Part shown: in pieces, positions 19,101 to 27,625 of the stretch
Layout: every line of letters starts with the position of its first letter
Numbering within the stretch: position 1 is the stretch's first letter
Source of the DNA: CAVZCK01 sp963773735
GTDB lineage: Bacteria; Pseudomonadota; Alphaproteobacteria; Rhizobiales; Rhodomicrobiaceae
Reading direction: 5' to 3'
NCBI GenBank assembly: GCA_963773735.1
Contig: CAVZCK010000018.1
Coordinates: forward strand, 124,001-188,000
DNA: 64,000 bases
Notes under the pieces: model-generated
What the model was told of the DNA's origin: nothing
The model's database searches: none
Seen by the model: only the letters and a program-made list of their open reading frames with translations
Translations under genes and position numbers: made by a program

Positions 19101-19207
19101 TGATTCAGAACCAGCAATATGCGCCTTACGCGGCCTTCAAGCTGGTGCCCTATTACGCCCGCGAGCATGACGAGGAGCGAAGGGACACCGGGACGCTGGG
19201 GCGGTAG
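16116..19207 (+). CDS. Large two-P-loop ATPase with C-terminal HerA-like domain (two frameshifts)
   Basis: A predicted protein of about 1,030 residues once two +1 breaks (near 16930 and 18070) are joined; the three stretches abut with no missing motif. The N-terminal AAA-like module has the Walker A GSTGTGKT at residues 69-76 and a Walker-B-like AVFIAFDQLEQ strand, and continues through SLYDEIAEGIDPSIRDRIER. A linker domain follows (QRGAVEPLKPRVLRK). The C-terminal module is HerA/FtsK-like: GVLVTGDSGSGKTQT (18160-18200), FDFKNDYGDRQF, the Walker B RLLVLDEAWR and the sensor-type IAIGTQFPGDLP. Such ATPases move or unwind DNA and are frequent in phage defence and phosphorothioate restriction loci. 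No nuclease, methylase or Sir2 gene is adjacent, so the role is open. It may work with the upstream winged-helix protein. Confidence 0.78.
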
Positions 19208-19263
19208 AACTCCTTTCATGGTCTCGCCGATGCTTAACCATTCGAAGAATGCCACATTTGCTT

Positions 19264-19506
19264 TTAGAATGCGAAGCGAGTAGGTTTCACTTGTATTCTC
19301 TTATGTTTTTCGAAAAATAGTAACGTTATTCCAATCAGACGTTTGGTGTATCTCTGTCTTAACTTCAGCAATTGGTTGACTATGCAAGTCTTTTTGCAGT
19401 CAAAATTTAGCGATGCCGAGCTCAAATAGCAACTTGGCCTATCTTTTGAGAGGTCAGCAATCACCAAATTCGCCAATTCCGTTTGCGTGAGTGCATCTTG
19501 ATACAA
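19264..19506 (-). CDS. Doubtful small protein in AT-rich region
   Basis: An 80-residue open frame (starting MYQDALTQTELANLV) in low-GC DNA, where chance frames are shorter on average than in GC-rich DNA. It has no motif and a basic C-terminus, and no convincing ribosome site was seen. Kept as a low-confidence entry only because it is the longest frame in this half of the island. Confidence 0.25.
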   Translation of the reverse strand: MYQDALTQTELANLVIADLSKDRPSCYLSSASLNFDCKKTCIVNQLLKLRQRYTKRLIGITLLFFEKHKRIQVKPTRFAF

Positions 19507-19728
19507 AAAAGTAAATTCTTGGAATTATAGGTTGGCGAAAGCAGCTTCAAATCTAATAGTTTAGTTTGCAACTCCGGCAGAATCAATAGCTCTCTTCTTC
19601 CCATACAGAGGATCGGAATGACGGGCGCATAATGAAGAGAATCATTGTAAAAAAGCCCACTACTCGTCCTAAACCTGCTTTCACCTCAGGAAAAAAATAT
19701 TTTCCAAAAATCTGTCAATAGCGTTCGA

Positions 19729-20073
19729 TCAAATTTCGCAGCCATAAATGCAAATAGTGAAAAATAAGGAATCGTCTTTTATCCGCCTTTCGTAAGCTCT
19801 CACTATCTTTATTTCACCTTTTTGTTTCAATTCCTCAAGAATTTTATATTCCAGCAAAAATATATTGCCAGGGTCGGCAGCTCCTAGAGCATCAAACTTA
19901 GCTCTATTGAGGGCTATAATAGACAATTTAGCAAATTGATCCATGTAATAGAAATAAAAATTCCGGTCATTGACAGAATGAATATACCAATCTGGAGAAT
20001 CTACTGAACCCGCATTCGACTGACTGATCATATCCGAAAAAAAGATTACACCTGAACCAGCAAATATGCGCAA
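19729..20073 (-). CDS. Unknown protein in AT-rich region
   Basis: A 114-residue protein with codon use unlike its neighbours, consistent with recent transfer. It has aromatic-rich (DRNFYFYYMDQFAKLS) and amphipathic helical segments (LLEYKILEELKQKGEIKIVR). The last helix-strand pattern could be a small winged helix. No family was recognised and there is no signal peptide. It is the best coding candidate of the low-GC block. Confidence 0.45.
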   Translation of the reverse strand: MRIFAGSGVIFFSDMISQSNAGSVDSPDWYIHSVNDRNFYFYYMDQFAKLSIIALNRAKFDALGAADPGNIFLLEYKILEELKQKGEIKIVRAYERRIKDDSLFFTICIYGCEI

Positions 20074-20690
20074 CTGCTTATCCAGTAATAAAAGCGGTTA
20101 GTTGTATATGCGCCACTCAGTTACATAAACGAATGGATATGTACAGCATTCTCAATTCATCAAAGGAATATATGCTGTTTTGCAAATATCTTCCATGGAC
20201 CATCTCCTTAGGCGACGTATAGCCCTACAACCTAAAGGGGGCTGTCTAAATGTGAACGGCATTTTTTCGCTGAGGCATTAGACGATTACGATAGCAACGC
20301 CAAGCATTTTTAGCTGAAGCGCAGGCGCTTAGTAGCTTCTATCACGGAATGCCAACAGAAATTCTTCGAGGCGGTTCAAAGGACCCTCAACCTAGAATTC
20401 TTGCGTTCTGCAGCCGTCGGTCACCGCAACGACGCCTTCAACAACGCTACAAACAAACCTGATCGACCCGCGGCGGCGCCTCTTTCCTGAACCTGCCCTC
20501 GACCTCGGCGCCAGAACGCCTTCGCCGCCTCGAATTTCGCCTCCTTGCTCGTCAGGCGCTTCTAACGCGCCGTAATGCAGCGCTTGGCGGAAAGCGCTGC
20601 TTTGCCTTTTCGAGAAACTAGCTGACATGGTGCTGGAGCCGCGGGTTGCGTGGTCACGGGGGAGGCGCAAGGCGTTATTTATCGTCGAGC

Positions 20691-20963
20691 TCATGATTGA
20701 ACTGGGCGGTCCACGCTGGCGGCTTCTGCTTCTTCCAGGGCCTTCACCCATTCATCCGGCAATTCCCATGGATAATAAGCCCGCCGCGTGTCGAGCGACT
20801 TCAGCCGCCGGAATTCCTCCGCCGAAATCAGCACAAGGCTGTCCTGGCCGTGATTGGTGATGGTCACCGGCTCGCGCTGAGCACGCCGCGATAGCGCGCC
20901 GTAGCTTTTCAGAAACTCTGAGGAGCTGACGCGCGGGGCTGTCTTCGACTCTGTCTTATCCAT
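20691..20963 (-). CDS. Type II antitoxin, Phd/YefM family
   Basis: A 90-residue protein with the Phd/YefM DNA-binding fold: VSSSEFLKSYGALSRRAQRE, PVTITNHGQDSLVLISAEEF and RRLKSLDTRRAYY. The C-terminal tail (PWELPDEWVKALEEAEA) is the usual toxin-binding segment. A perfect 18-bp palindrome sits 16 bases upstream of the ATG, as expected for autoregulation. A toxin gene should follow on the minus strand. An ATG overlapping the stop (ATGA at 20691-20694) opens a frame beginning MSSTINNALRLPRDHA, but it matches no toxin family. The antitoxin may therefore be an orphan or have a frameshifted partner. Confidence 0.88.
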   Translation of the reverse strand: MDKTESKTAPRVSSSEFLKSYGALSRRAQREPVTITNHGQDSLVLISAEEFRRLKSLDTRRAYYPWELPDEWVKALEEAEAASVDRPVQS

Positions 20964-20978
20964 GCCCCAAAGATATTC

Positions 20979-20996
20979 GAAAAATTCGAATTTTTC
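20979..20996. promoter_or_regulatory. Perfect palindromic operator of the antitoxin gene
   Basis: GAAAAATTCGAATTTTTC is identical to its reverse complement over all 18 bases. It lies immediately upstream of the antitoxin start (20963), where Phd/YefM proteins bind to repress their own operons. Confidence 0.82.
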
Positions 20997-21028
20997 AAGT
21001 TTATTGGATCAACTGCGGCCGACAGGAG

Positions 21029-22503
21029 CTACCGCCTCAAAACCACGCCGCCCTCATTGCAATCGACGAACATGTTTCTGCTGTCGAGGCAGATCTGATC
21101 TTTCTTTTCCGGCGGCTTTTGCCGCGGGCGGACTTTTTCGCGCGGCTCGCGGTCGACACTTCTTTGCCGCCGAGAGTTGCGTTTTTGCGCAGCGGCTTTG
21201 CCATCATTACTCGGGGCCTTCGCGACGCAGGTTCCATTCCGCTCGACGGTCCCAGCCCCGCATTGCAACGGGCAAATCCGCTGCCTTCTGCGCGAGCACC
21301 GCCTGCAGATTGGCCTCGTCCGGCTCGGACGATGCCAGCGCGCTGCCTCGGTGTGCGGCGAAATTCTTAAGCGCCGCCTCCGATGCCTCGCCCCAATCGC
21401 CGTCAACCGCTCCATCGTAGCAACCGACGCGCTTCAGCTCCTTTTGCAGCCTTTCGGGCAGATCCGCCGCCGGCTGTTTTTGCGGCGGCGCGACTGACGC
21501 CGTTCCTGCTCCAAGGGGACGCCGTTCCTTGCTCCAGAGATACGGTCTTCCTCTCCAGCTCCGCGATCTTCAGATGGGCGACGCCGGCAAAAGTCCCCTC
21601 CGGGAAGCGGTCGAGATAGCTCTTCAGCATCTGGACATCGCGACTGTCTTTGACGCTGTCCCAAAGCTCGAGCTCAAGCCGTGAATCGGTATTGTCCGAG
21701 GGCGTAACCGAGCGGGATGGGCTAGCCGCGGCCGTCTCCGTCGGCGGAATGAAATAGAAGCGCTGCGACAGCGCCGAATGCTCCCACGGAACCTGCCTGC
21801 CGAAGGTCGCTTTCATCACATCATTGCGGACATTGATCAGGATGCTCGACAAATCGTCGCCCCGCGCATCCATGAACTTCAATAGCGCGGCCGAAAACGG
21901 CGAATGCTCGCCCTCGCCATCGAGCGCGACGCTCCTCGGCTGCGTGGCATAGGCGATCAGCGTGCCCGCGCCGGACTCCGACGGCGCGAAACCGCTGCCG
22001 ATCGCGATCGATCGGGTGCCCATCGCCTTTGCCAGATTGCGGGCAAGGGGATTGTTGCGGCAGGCATCGATGATCAGAACATTGGTCTGTGTCAGGCGCT
22101 CCATGATCGTCTGGATCTGATCGAGCCGGACCAACTCGAATTCGAGCGCCGCGGGGCTTTTCAGTTCAGCGTCGACCGGGACCAGAAAGTTCCTGTCGTT
22201 CACCTCCAATCCGTGGCCGGCGTAATAGAAAAGACCGGCTTCCGATGTCTCCAGAGCCGATGCGAAATTCTTGATGAGTTCATCCATCTCCGCTTTGGGG
22301 AGATCGACCCCTTCGAACACGTGAAAGCCGAGCCGCCGCAGCGTGGCGGCCATTGCGATCGCGTCCTCTTTCGGGTTCTTGAGCGGCTCGGTGTGGCGAT
22401 AGGCGGAGTTGCCGATCACGAGCGCCGTGCGGATTGCGGCGCTGCCTGCGCAATGTGAAAATGCCAGGATGAAAAGCGCCAAGAATATAATAACGGCAGG
22501 CAT
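21029..22503 (-). CDS. Caspase-like (peptidase C14) protein with Cys-rich C-terminus (two frameshifts)
   Basis: An exported or membrane-attached orthocaspase-type protein. After an N-terminal hydrophobic segment (MPAVIIFLALFILAFSH) comes the p20 fold IRTALVIGNSAYRHTEPLKN. The catalytic dyad His97 (YYAGHGLEV) and Cys148 (IIDACRNNP) is intact. After residue about 330 the frame breaks twice (near 21460 and 21270). Joining frames gives a further region with DLPERLQKELKRVGCYDGAV, a peptidoglycan-binding-like motif, and a Cys-bearing end (RICPLQCGAG, DQICLDSRNMFVDCNEGG). This C-terminal design is common in hyphomicrobial caspase-domain proteins. Substrate is unknown. It is divergent from the colicin-like gene. 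Confidence 0.85.
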
Positions 22504-22846
22504 GCGACCGCCGCATGGCACACGCTCCGTCAAAGCAATATATCGTAAATTATACACGTTTACGGCCCCCATATAAAGCGGAAGCCCGCGGCTTTCCATG
22601 GGAAGCTTGATCACAAAACCGAGTGCATGAAGCGCTTGCGGCCCGATCGAGCAGCCGGTCGCTGCTTATGTAAACACTATGGCCATGGCGATGACGGCCC
22701 AGCGCTTTTAAGCTGCGTTCTTTTGTGCGGGATGCGGCATTGGCGGGACAAAATACCAGTTTTTCTTAGCCTGATCTTGATTTCGTCACCACTCTTGTGC
22801 ACCCTAAAGGTCTATCGCCAGACGCCTTGAGACCCAGGGGACGACG
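22504..22846. other. Divergent intergenic region between caspase-like and colicin-like genes
   Basis: About 340 bases between two genes transcribed away from each other, so it must hold both promoters. AT-richer stretches near 22540-22560 and 22660-22680 are the likeliest places. No gene or strong hairpin was seen. Confidence 0.5.
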
Positions 22847-24460
22847 ATGCCGATCCAACGAGCAGGCGGCGTGGGCAATGCGGCGGCCGGGGCTCACGCA
22901 AGCGGCGGGGATTTTTCTGCGGCCGTCGGTCATGCTGCCCGCAACAATCCCGGCCAGGCTGGGGGAGCGCAAGGCCGCGGAAACGGTCCTGCTGTGGGCC
23001 GCGCCAATGATGTCAGCCGGGCCGCCGACAGCAATCCCGCCGGCGGCCGAGGTAATAATAATGGCCGGGGTAACGGCGTTGCGCTCGGCCGCACGAATAA
23101 TGATGGCCAGGGTAACGGCGTTGCGCTCGGCCGCGCGAATAATGACGGCCAGGGTAATGGCCTTGGGCCCGGTCGCGGCGAGAACCACGGCCAGGGACCT
23201 GGCAGCGGCCTCGGCTTCGGCCGCACGAATAATGACGGCCAAGGCAACGGCTTCGCGCTCGGTCGGGGTGACAACCGCAGCCAGGGACAGGGCGATGGCC
23301 TCGGTTTCGGTCGCGCCGACAATCCGGGGATTGGTCACGGCACTCAGGCGGGTCAAGGGCCGTTCTTTGGTTCCGACCGGGGTCCGGGGCCCGACTCGAT
23401 GTACGCTATGATTTCGCACGGTCCCGCAGATGTCCGCTCGGGGGATTTCGGGTCGGCCGGCAATCAGCTCGGCGCGGCAAGCCTTTTCCATGTCACCTCG
23501 ATCCTCGACGGCAGCTTTCGCGGCCCTCTCACTTTGGGCGTGCCCCTCGCCCAGCAGGCTCTCACGGGCCAGGCGCGCGCGGTCTATGGCGAGCTGGCAA
23601 GGGAGGCGCATACCCCGGAAGAGATCTATCTCCTCAATACGATGTTCGCCCATGGCAAGTCGCCCAACGAAGCGCAAAATGCCCTCGCCAGCCTGCGCCA
23701 ATGGCAGCTGCTTGAGACCGCCGGACGGCCCGGCATTGCCTTTTCCAGCCAGCCGGGGCGGACTTACGCCGGACCGTGGCTCGGAGATTTGGGTGCAACG
23801 ATCGGCCAGGTCCCGCCGCAGGTCGCGGGCAAATTGGCGGGCCGTGAATTCAACAGTTTCTCGGCCTTCTGCCAAGCCTTTTGGAGAGCCGTTGCGGACA
23901 CGCCGGAACTCGCTGCGCAATTTTCGGCCGCGAACCTTGCGAGAATGCGAAACGGAGCGCCGCCCCTCGCCGCCCTGTCGCAGCAATTCGAAGAGTTTTC
24001 CGCCTATATGATCTATCACCAGATCCCGGTTTCCCAGGGCGGCGCCGTCTTCGACTTGAGCAATATGCTGATCGTGACGCCGTTCATGTATCACGCCATT
24101 CTCGACCCTAAGCTTCAAAATCTGATTTTGAACATCATGCACTCCGGGCATATGAGCGTGAAAGTCCTGCTCAAGCGGCGCAGAGCTGCACGCCGGTCCC
24201 GGCTGAAACAGGATTTTGGCTTCGGCCGCTGGGCCAGGCGGAAGCTGCGCGACCTCCGGCGCCGCTATAAATCGAAGCCGAAGCGGGCGCGCAAAGCGCG
24301 GCAGACCGTGCCGACCGTGCTGATCGGACAGATCCTGCCGCCACTTTGGGCCAGCAGGCAGTCAAATCGGCGGCCGGTGCGGCGGCCCTACCCCGCCGTG
24401 ATCACCCAAACGCTGCCGAATGGCGCGCTCGGCGAAAGCTCGGCTCCCCAACTTGCGTAA
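22847..24460 (+). CDS. Gly/Asn-repeat protein with colicin-DNase-like HNH domain
   Basis: An intact 537-residue protein with AGGGGA at a good distance from its ATG. Residues about 1-180 are Gly/Asn/Ala-rich with six to seven imperfect 14-16-residue repeats (RTNNDGQGNGVALG type). Residues about 190-320 form a helical middle. Residues about 321-420 match the nuclease domain of E-type colicins and S-type pyocins: PPQVAGKLAGREFNSF, CQAFWRAVADTPELAAQFS, NLARMRNG, then PVSQGGAVFDLSNMLIVTP. The catalytic His is present (His391 in YHQIP), but the preceding metal-ligand His is Tyr390 and the final His-x3-His pair is altered (PFMYHAILD). A strongly basic tail follows (LLKRRRAARRSRLK). No signal peptide or neighbouring immunity gene was seen. 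It may be a diverged toxin or a DNA-binding derivative. Confidence 0.75.
   Translation: MPIQRAGGVGNAAAGAHASGGDFSAAVGHAARNNPGQAGGAQGRGNGPAVGRANDVSRAADSNPAGGRGNNNGRGNGVALGRTNNDGQGNGVALGRANNDGQGNGLGPGRGENHGQGPGSGLGFGRTNNDGQGNGFALGRGDNRSQGQGDGLGFGRADNPGIGHGTQAGQGPFFGSDRGPGPDSMYAMISHGPADVRSGDFGSAGNQLGAASLFHVTSILDGSFRGPLTLGVPLAQQALTGQARAVYGELAREAHTPEEIYLLNTMFAHGKSPNEAQNALASLRQWQLLETAGRPGIAFSSQPGRTYAGPWLGDLGATIGQVPPQVAGKLAGREFNSFSAFCQAFWRAVADTPELAAQFSAANLARMRNGAPPLAALSQQFEEFSAYMIYHQIPVSQGGAVFDLSNMLIVTPFMYHAILDPKLQNLILNIMHSGHMSVKVLLKRRRAARRSRLKQDFGFGRWARRKLRDLRRRYKSKPKRARKARQTVPTVLIGQILPPLWASRQSNRRPVRRPYPAVITQTLPNGALGESSAPQLA
23045..23335 (+). repeat. In-frame tandem repeat, about 42-48 bases per unit
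   Basis: Six to seven imperfect copies encode units such as GRTNNDGQGNGVALG, RANNDGQGNGLGPG, RTNNDGQGNGFALG and RGDNRSQGQGDGLGFG. The DNA repeats GGCCAGGGTAA and GCACGAATAATGA at regular spacing. Likely a flexible spacer, and a place where copy number can change by slippage. Confidence 0.85.
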
Positions 24461-24489
24461 TGCCTGCCAAGCACTCACGCGGCGCCGTT

Positions 24490-25119
24490 TCACCTTGCCG
24501 AAAACTCGCGGCCGATGAGAACCGCCCTGACGATGTAACGCAGATTACCCGACCTGACGGCATTCAGCGGCCAGCAGGTCGAAAGCACCAGCCAATAACC
24601 CTCTTGATTCGGATCGATGCCTGAGGCATCCCAAGGCACGACCGCGGTTCCGGTGATGCGGAACCACAAGGTCACGCGGTCACGGCGTGTCACGCGAATC
24701 TTGTCGCCGATCCGGATATCCCTCAGAAAGGCGAACTGCGTATCGCGGTGCGCCGCGATGACCGAAGCGCCAGCCTCGCCCGGGTCGGGCGTTCCCGCGA
24801 CATGGCCGGGACCAAAGGCCAGCGCTTCGCCGCTCCCGCCATCAAGGACGATGGCACTGACACCAAGCCGCGGCACCTCCAGCCGCGCCACCGGCCAGGT
24901 ATCCGCCCACGACCAGGCCTTAATAGGCTGTCCGGTCTCAAGGCTCTTGGCAAAAGCGCGATCGAGGAGAAATTGCGCCAGGATCGCTTTCGCGTGGATG
25001 GCGAGCCCGTTGCCGACGAGCGCAAGCCCGAGGACGGTGAGCACAGTGGCAGCCGCCACCGCAAGGCGCGATGACGGTTGCCGATTCGCCGAAATGCTCA
25101 GCGCATTCGAGAGCTGCAT
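24490..25119 (-). CDS. Class GN sortase (proteobacterial)
   Basis: A 209-residue membrane-anchored transpeptidase. The N-terminal membrane helix (VAAATVLTVLGLALVGNGLA) is followed by the sortase barrel. Catalytic His124 is in SVIAAHRDTQFAFLRD, Cys182 in LVLSTCWPL, and the conserved Arg is in NLRYIVRAV. It lies four bases after the VIT/VWA protein gene, whose C-terminus carries an LPxTG-like signal, so enzyme and substrate are encoded together. Class GN is the dedicated Gram-negative sortase type, usually with a single cognate substrate. It cleaves the sorting motif and transfers the protein to an unknown acceptor in the envelope. Confidence 0.93.
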   Translation of the reverse strand: MQLSNALSISANRQPSSRLAVAAATVLTVLGLALVGNGLAIHAKAILAQFLLDRAFAKSLETGQPIKAWSWADTWPVARLEVPRLGVSAIVLDGGSGEALAFGPGHVAGTPDPGEAGASVIAAHRDTQFAFLRDIRIGDKIRVTRRDRVTLWFRITGTAVVPWDASGIDPNQEGYWLVLSTCWPLNAVRSGNLRYIVRAVLIGREFSAR

Positions 25120-25123
25120 CGTT

Positions 25124-27440
25124 TCACCGCGTCCGCGTTTTTGACTGCCGCCTGGCGAGGAGAATGAGCGGCAGGTTGGCCAGCAGGGTAAGGATGCCGA
25201 GCAGAATGAAGAGCGGCGCCTCGGTCGCCGTCTTCGGCAAAGTCACGCCTGTCACGGTCTGTTTGGCGGCAAGCGGCAAAGCCGTTGGCTGATGAGCCGT
25301 GGCGATCGTCTGCACATAATCGGCATCGAGCATCAAGGCGTCCCGCTGCTGATTGCCCGGCGCGACGTCATGCCCGCCGGCCGGGTCTCCACCTTCGCCT
25401 CCGCGCTGGCCGAACACCTTGTCGAAATCCCAGCCCGCCGGCAGGTTCAGCGGCACGTCCGCGCGCGTCAGATGCGCATCCGTGGGACGGCTCGGCGTTT
25501 TATCGATGGCGACGAGGCTGGTCATGCGGCTGATCAGACTATGTTCGAGCGCAAGCGAGAGGACACGCTGATCGGCCGCGACTTGGCTGATATGTCCGAG
25601 CGTCACGGCGACTTCGGCATCAGCGATCTTGGCGCGGGCCCAAAGCTTGGATAGGCCCTTGCCTTCGGCGGCGGCAGACAGCGGCAACTTGGCGACCCAG
25701 GGCTGGTCGCCGATCATGCCGCTCGATTTCGACCGCGCCGGTGAAGGAGGCCACTTTCGCGGCAATCTGCAAGGTCTCGCCGGCGTAGAGATCCGGCAGA
25801 ACCCTCGGCGTGATGTCGACGCCGCTTTCGGAGAATTTGACGCTGACATTGGTGACCGCCGGTTTCTCCAGCTTGTCGAAGAGCGAACGCATCCGGGCCT
25901 CGACCTGGTCGCCGCTGCCGATCTGGGTGAAGCTGCCACGTCCCAGCTCGGCGGCATGGCTCATCAGATAGGAGTTCGGCGCCGAGCCGATGCCGACCAT
26001 GAAGATGCGGGAGCGCCCGAGGCCGGAGGCGATGATGTCAAAAATCTGGCTCTCATTACCGATGGCGCCATCGGTCAGAAACACCACCTGACGAAGCGCG
26101 TCCGGGCCTGCAATGCCGTCGTCGGTGAGCGCAGCCTGCATGGCGGGCGCCATCTCGGTGCCGCCGTTCGCCTCAAGGTGCGAGACGAAGCTTTTGGCCT
26201 GCCCGAGATGTTCCATATCCGCGGGAACAGGCGTCGGAAACAGCAACTGCAACGTGTCATCGAAGCGAATGATATTGAAGCGGTCGCCGGGCCTGAGCTG
26301 CTTCAGGGCGTAACTCAGGCTGGCTTTGGCCTGGGCGATCGAGGTGCCGGCCATGGAGCCGGAATTATCGATCACGAAGACGACCTCGCGCGGCTTCGGG
26401 TGCTGGGGCTGCTCCAGGACCGGCGGTGTGACGAAGGCGAGCAGATAGTCGGCGCCGTCGAGACGCTCGTGGAAGAGACCGGCGGACGGCGCTTTGCCGG
26501 GCTTGGGCTCCCAAGTCAGCTCGAAATCACGGTCCGCGGGGACGGCGCCACTCAGCTTGATGATGCGCGTATCGTCCGAGACCGTCTCGATGGTCACGGT
26601 ATGAAACTGGCTCTTGACCTCGCCGAGCGGAAAGCCGGCCTGGAGATGAACTGTCAAGGTCACCGGGTTGAGCGGCGGCACCTGGCGCGGATCGAGGACC
26701 GGCGGCTCGATGCGATCGCGGTCGGGCACCGGATCGGCGACCTGGCCCCAGCCCTTGCCGCCGAAATCGACGGTCTGCACGAGCGGTTTTGGATTATAGC
26801 GCGGCGCAACGACAAGCGGCACGCGCAGCGAAAAACGGTTTCCCGATTGCGGCACGGTCTGCTGATATTCGATCTGCACGACGACGTTTTCGTGCGGACC
26901 GATATTGGCCACCGAATTGGTGAAGACGTTCGGGCGCTCCTGCTCCATCAGAGCGGCTTTCTTGCCTTCGGCCTTGGCCTCCTCATAGATGCGCTTGGCT
27001 TCCCGGCGCTCCTTGATCTCGCCGACGATGACGCGGTCACCGACCACCATCTTCAGCGCATCGACCGCGGAATTCTCGGGCAGCGGATAGACATAGACGC
27101 CCTCGATCCAGCCATCGGTGGGATTGTAGAAATGCTGAGTGACACGCGCCCTCGCCGTGGGGCCGGAGACGGTGATGTCGATATCGGTGCCGAGAAGCGG
27201 CGCCGGAACATAGCGGCCTTCCTCAACCGCCTTGAACAGCAGCGTCCCGGACCGGGCATCGCCTGGACGCATAAACAGCTCCGCAGCGCGGACTTCGCTT
27301 TGCGCGGCCAGCACAGCAAAGGCAAAGAGGAGAAGCGCGGCAAGGCACAACCAGTCAAGTTTGAGCAATGCAGGCTGATGCCGCTCGAAGCCGAACATTA
27401 TTTCGCGCGGTGGATGGGAAGACGTCTGGCGGGAAGGCAT
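25124..27440 (-). CDS. Sortase-target protein with VIT and VWA domains (frameshifted)
   Basis: A surface protein of about 770 residues. A signal peptide (LCLAALLLFAFAVLAAQSEV) precedes a VIT domain (RARVTQHFYNPTDGWIEGVY, NSAVDALKMVVGDRVIVGEI). A VWA domain with an intact MIDAS motif follows (VVFVIDNSGSMAG). The C-terminus has a complete sorting signal: LPKTAT, a hydrophobic span (LFILLGILTLLANLPLILLA) and a basic tail (RRQSKTRTR). A +1 break near 25725 separates the last about 200 residues. The pattern matches the marine proteobacterial sortase-target family always paired with class GN sortases. Start at 27440 or 27398 is uncertain. Likely adhesive or envelope-protective. Confidence 0.9.
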
Positions 27441-27625
27441 GGCCGGGTAACCTCTTGGGTAGACGCAGTTCGGGCAAACCCCGTGCTGGCAGCTTTGCGA
27501 AAGTGCCGCGCGCGTTCGAGCGTATAGTTCGAGATCCTTCGGCAAGGAGCCGCCACGAACCGCTTGCATCCTTAGTCGCTTTACGGATATGTCCGGTTCA
27601 TTACGGGTGCAGGGAGGGTGGGTCG

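Larger units (their letters stand above)
19208..20690. other. AT-rich, foreign-looking region with little coding content
   Basis: From about 19230 to 20200 the base composition drops sharply below the GC-rich flanks, with many A/T runs, and it recovers gradually by 20400. This points to recent acquisition. One or two weak minus-strand genes lie inside (listed separately). The stretch 20074-20690 has no supported gene. Around 20230-20400 there are fragments in several minus-strand frames that resemble a decayed transposase tail, but no family can be named. Confidence 0.6.

Noticed and set aside
16425..19255. Several minus-strand open frames opposite the dual ATPase
   Set aside because: They follow codon-position GC bias of the plus strand and lack motifs, whereas both P-loops and Walker B motifs read on the plus strand.
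23045..23335. CRISPR array
   Set aside because: The repeats are in frame, imperfect, about 45 bases apart and without unique spacers; they encode a protein repeat.
22766..24151. Long minus-strand open frame (461 residues) opposite the repeat/HNH protein
   Set aside because: It mirrors the Gly/Asn repeats of the plus-strand gene as low-complexity Pro/Leu/Ala text, while the plus strand carries the recognisable nuclease-like domain and a good ribosome site.
25629..27527. Plus-strand open frame of 632 residues opposite the VIT/VWA gene
   Set aside because: Pure shadow of a GC-rich gene; the minus strand shows signal peptide, VIT, VWA and sorting signal.
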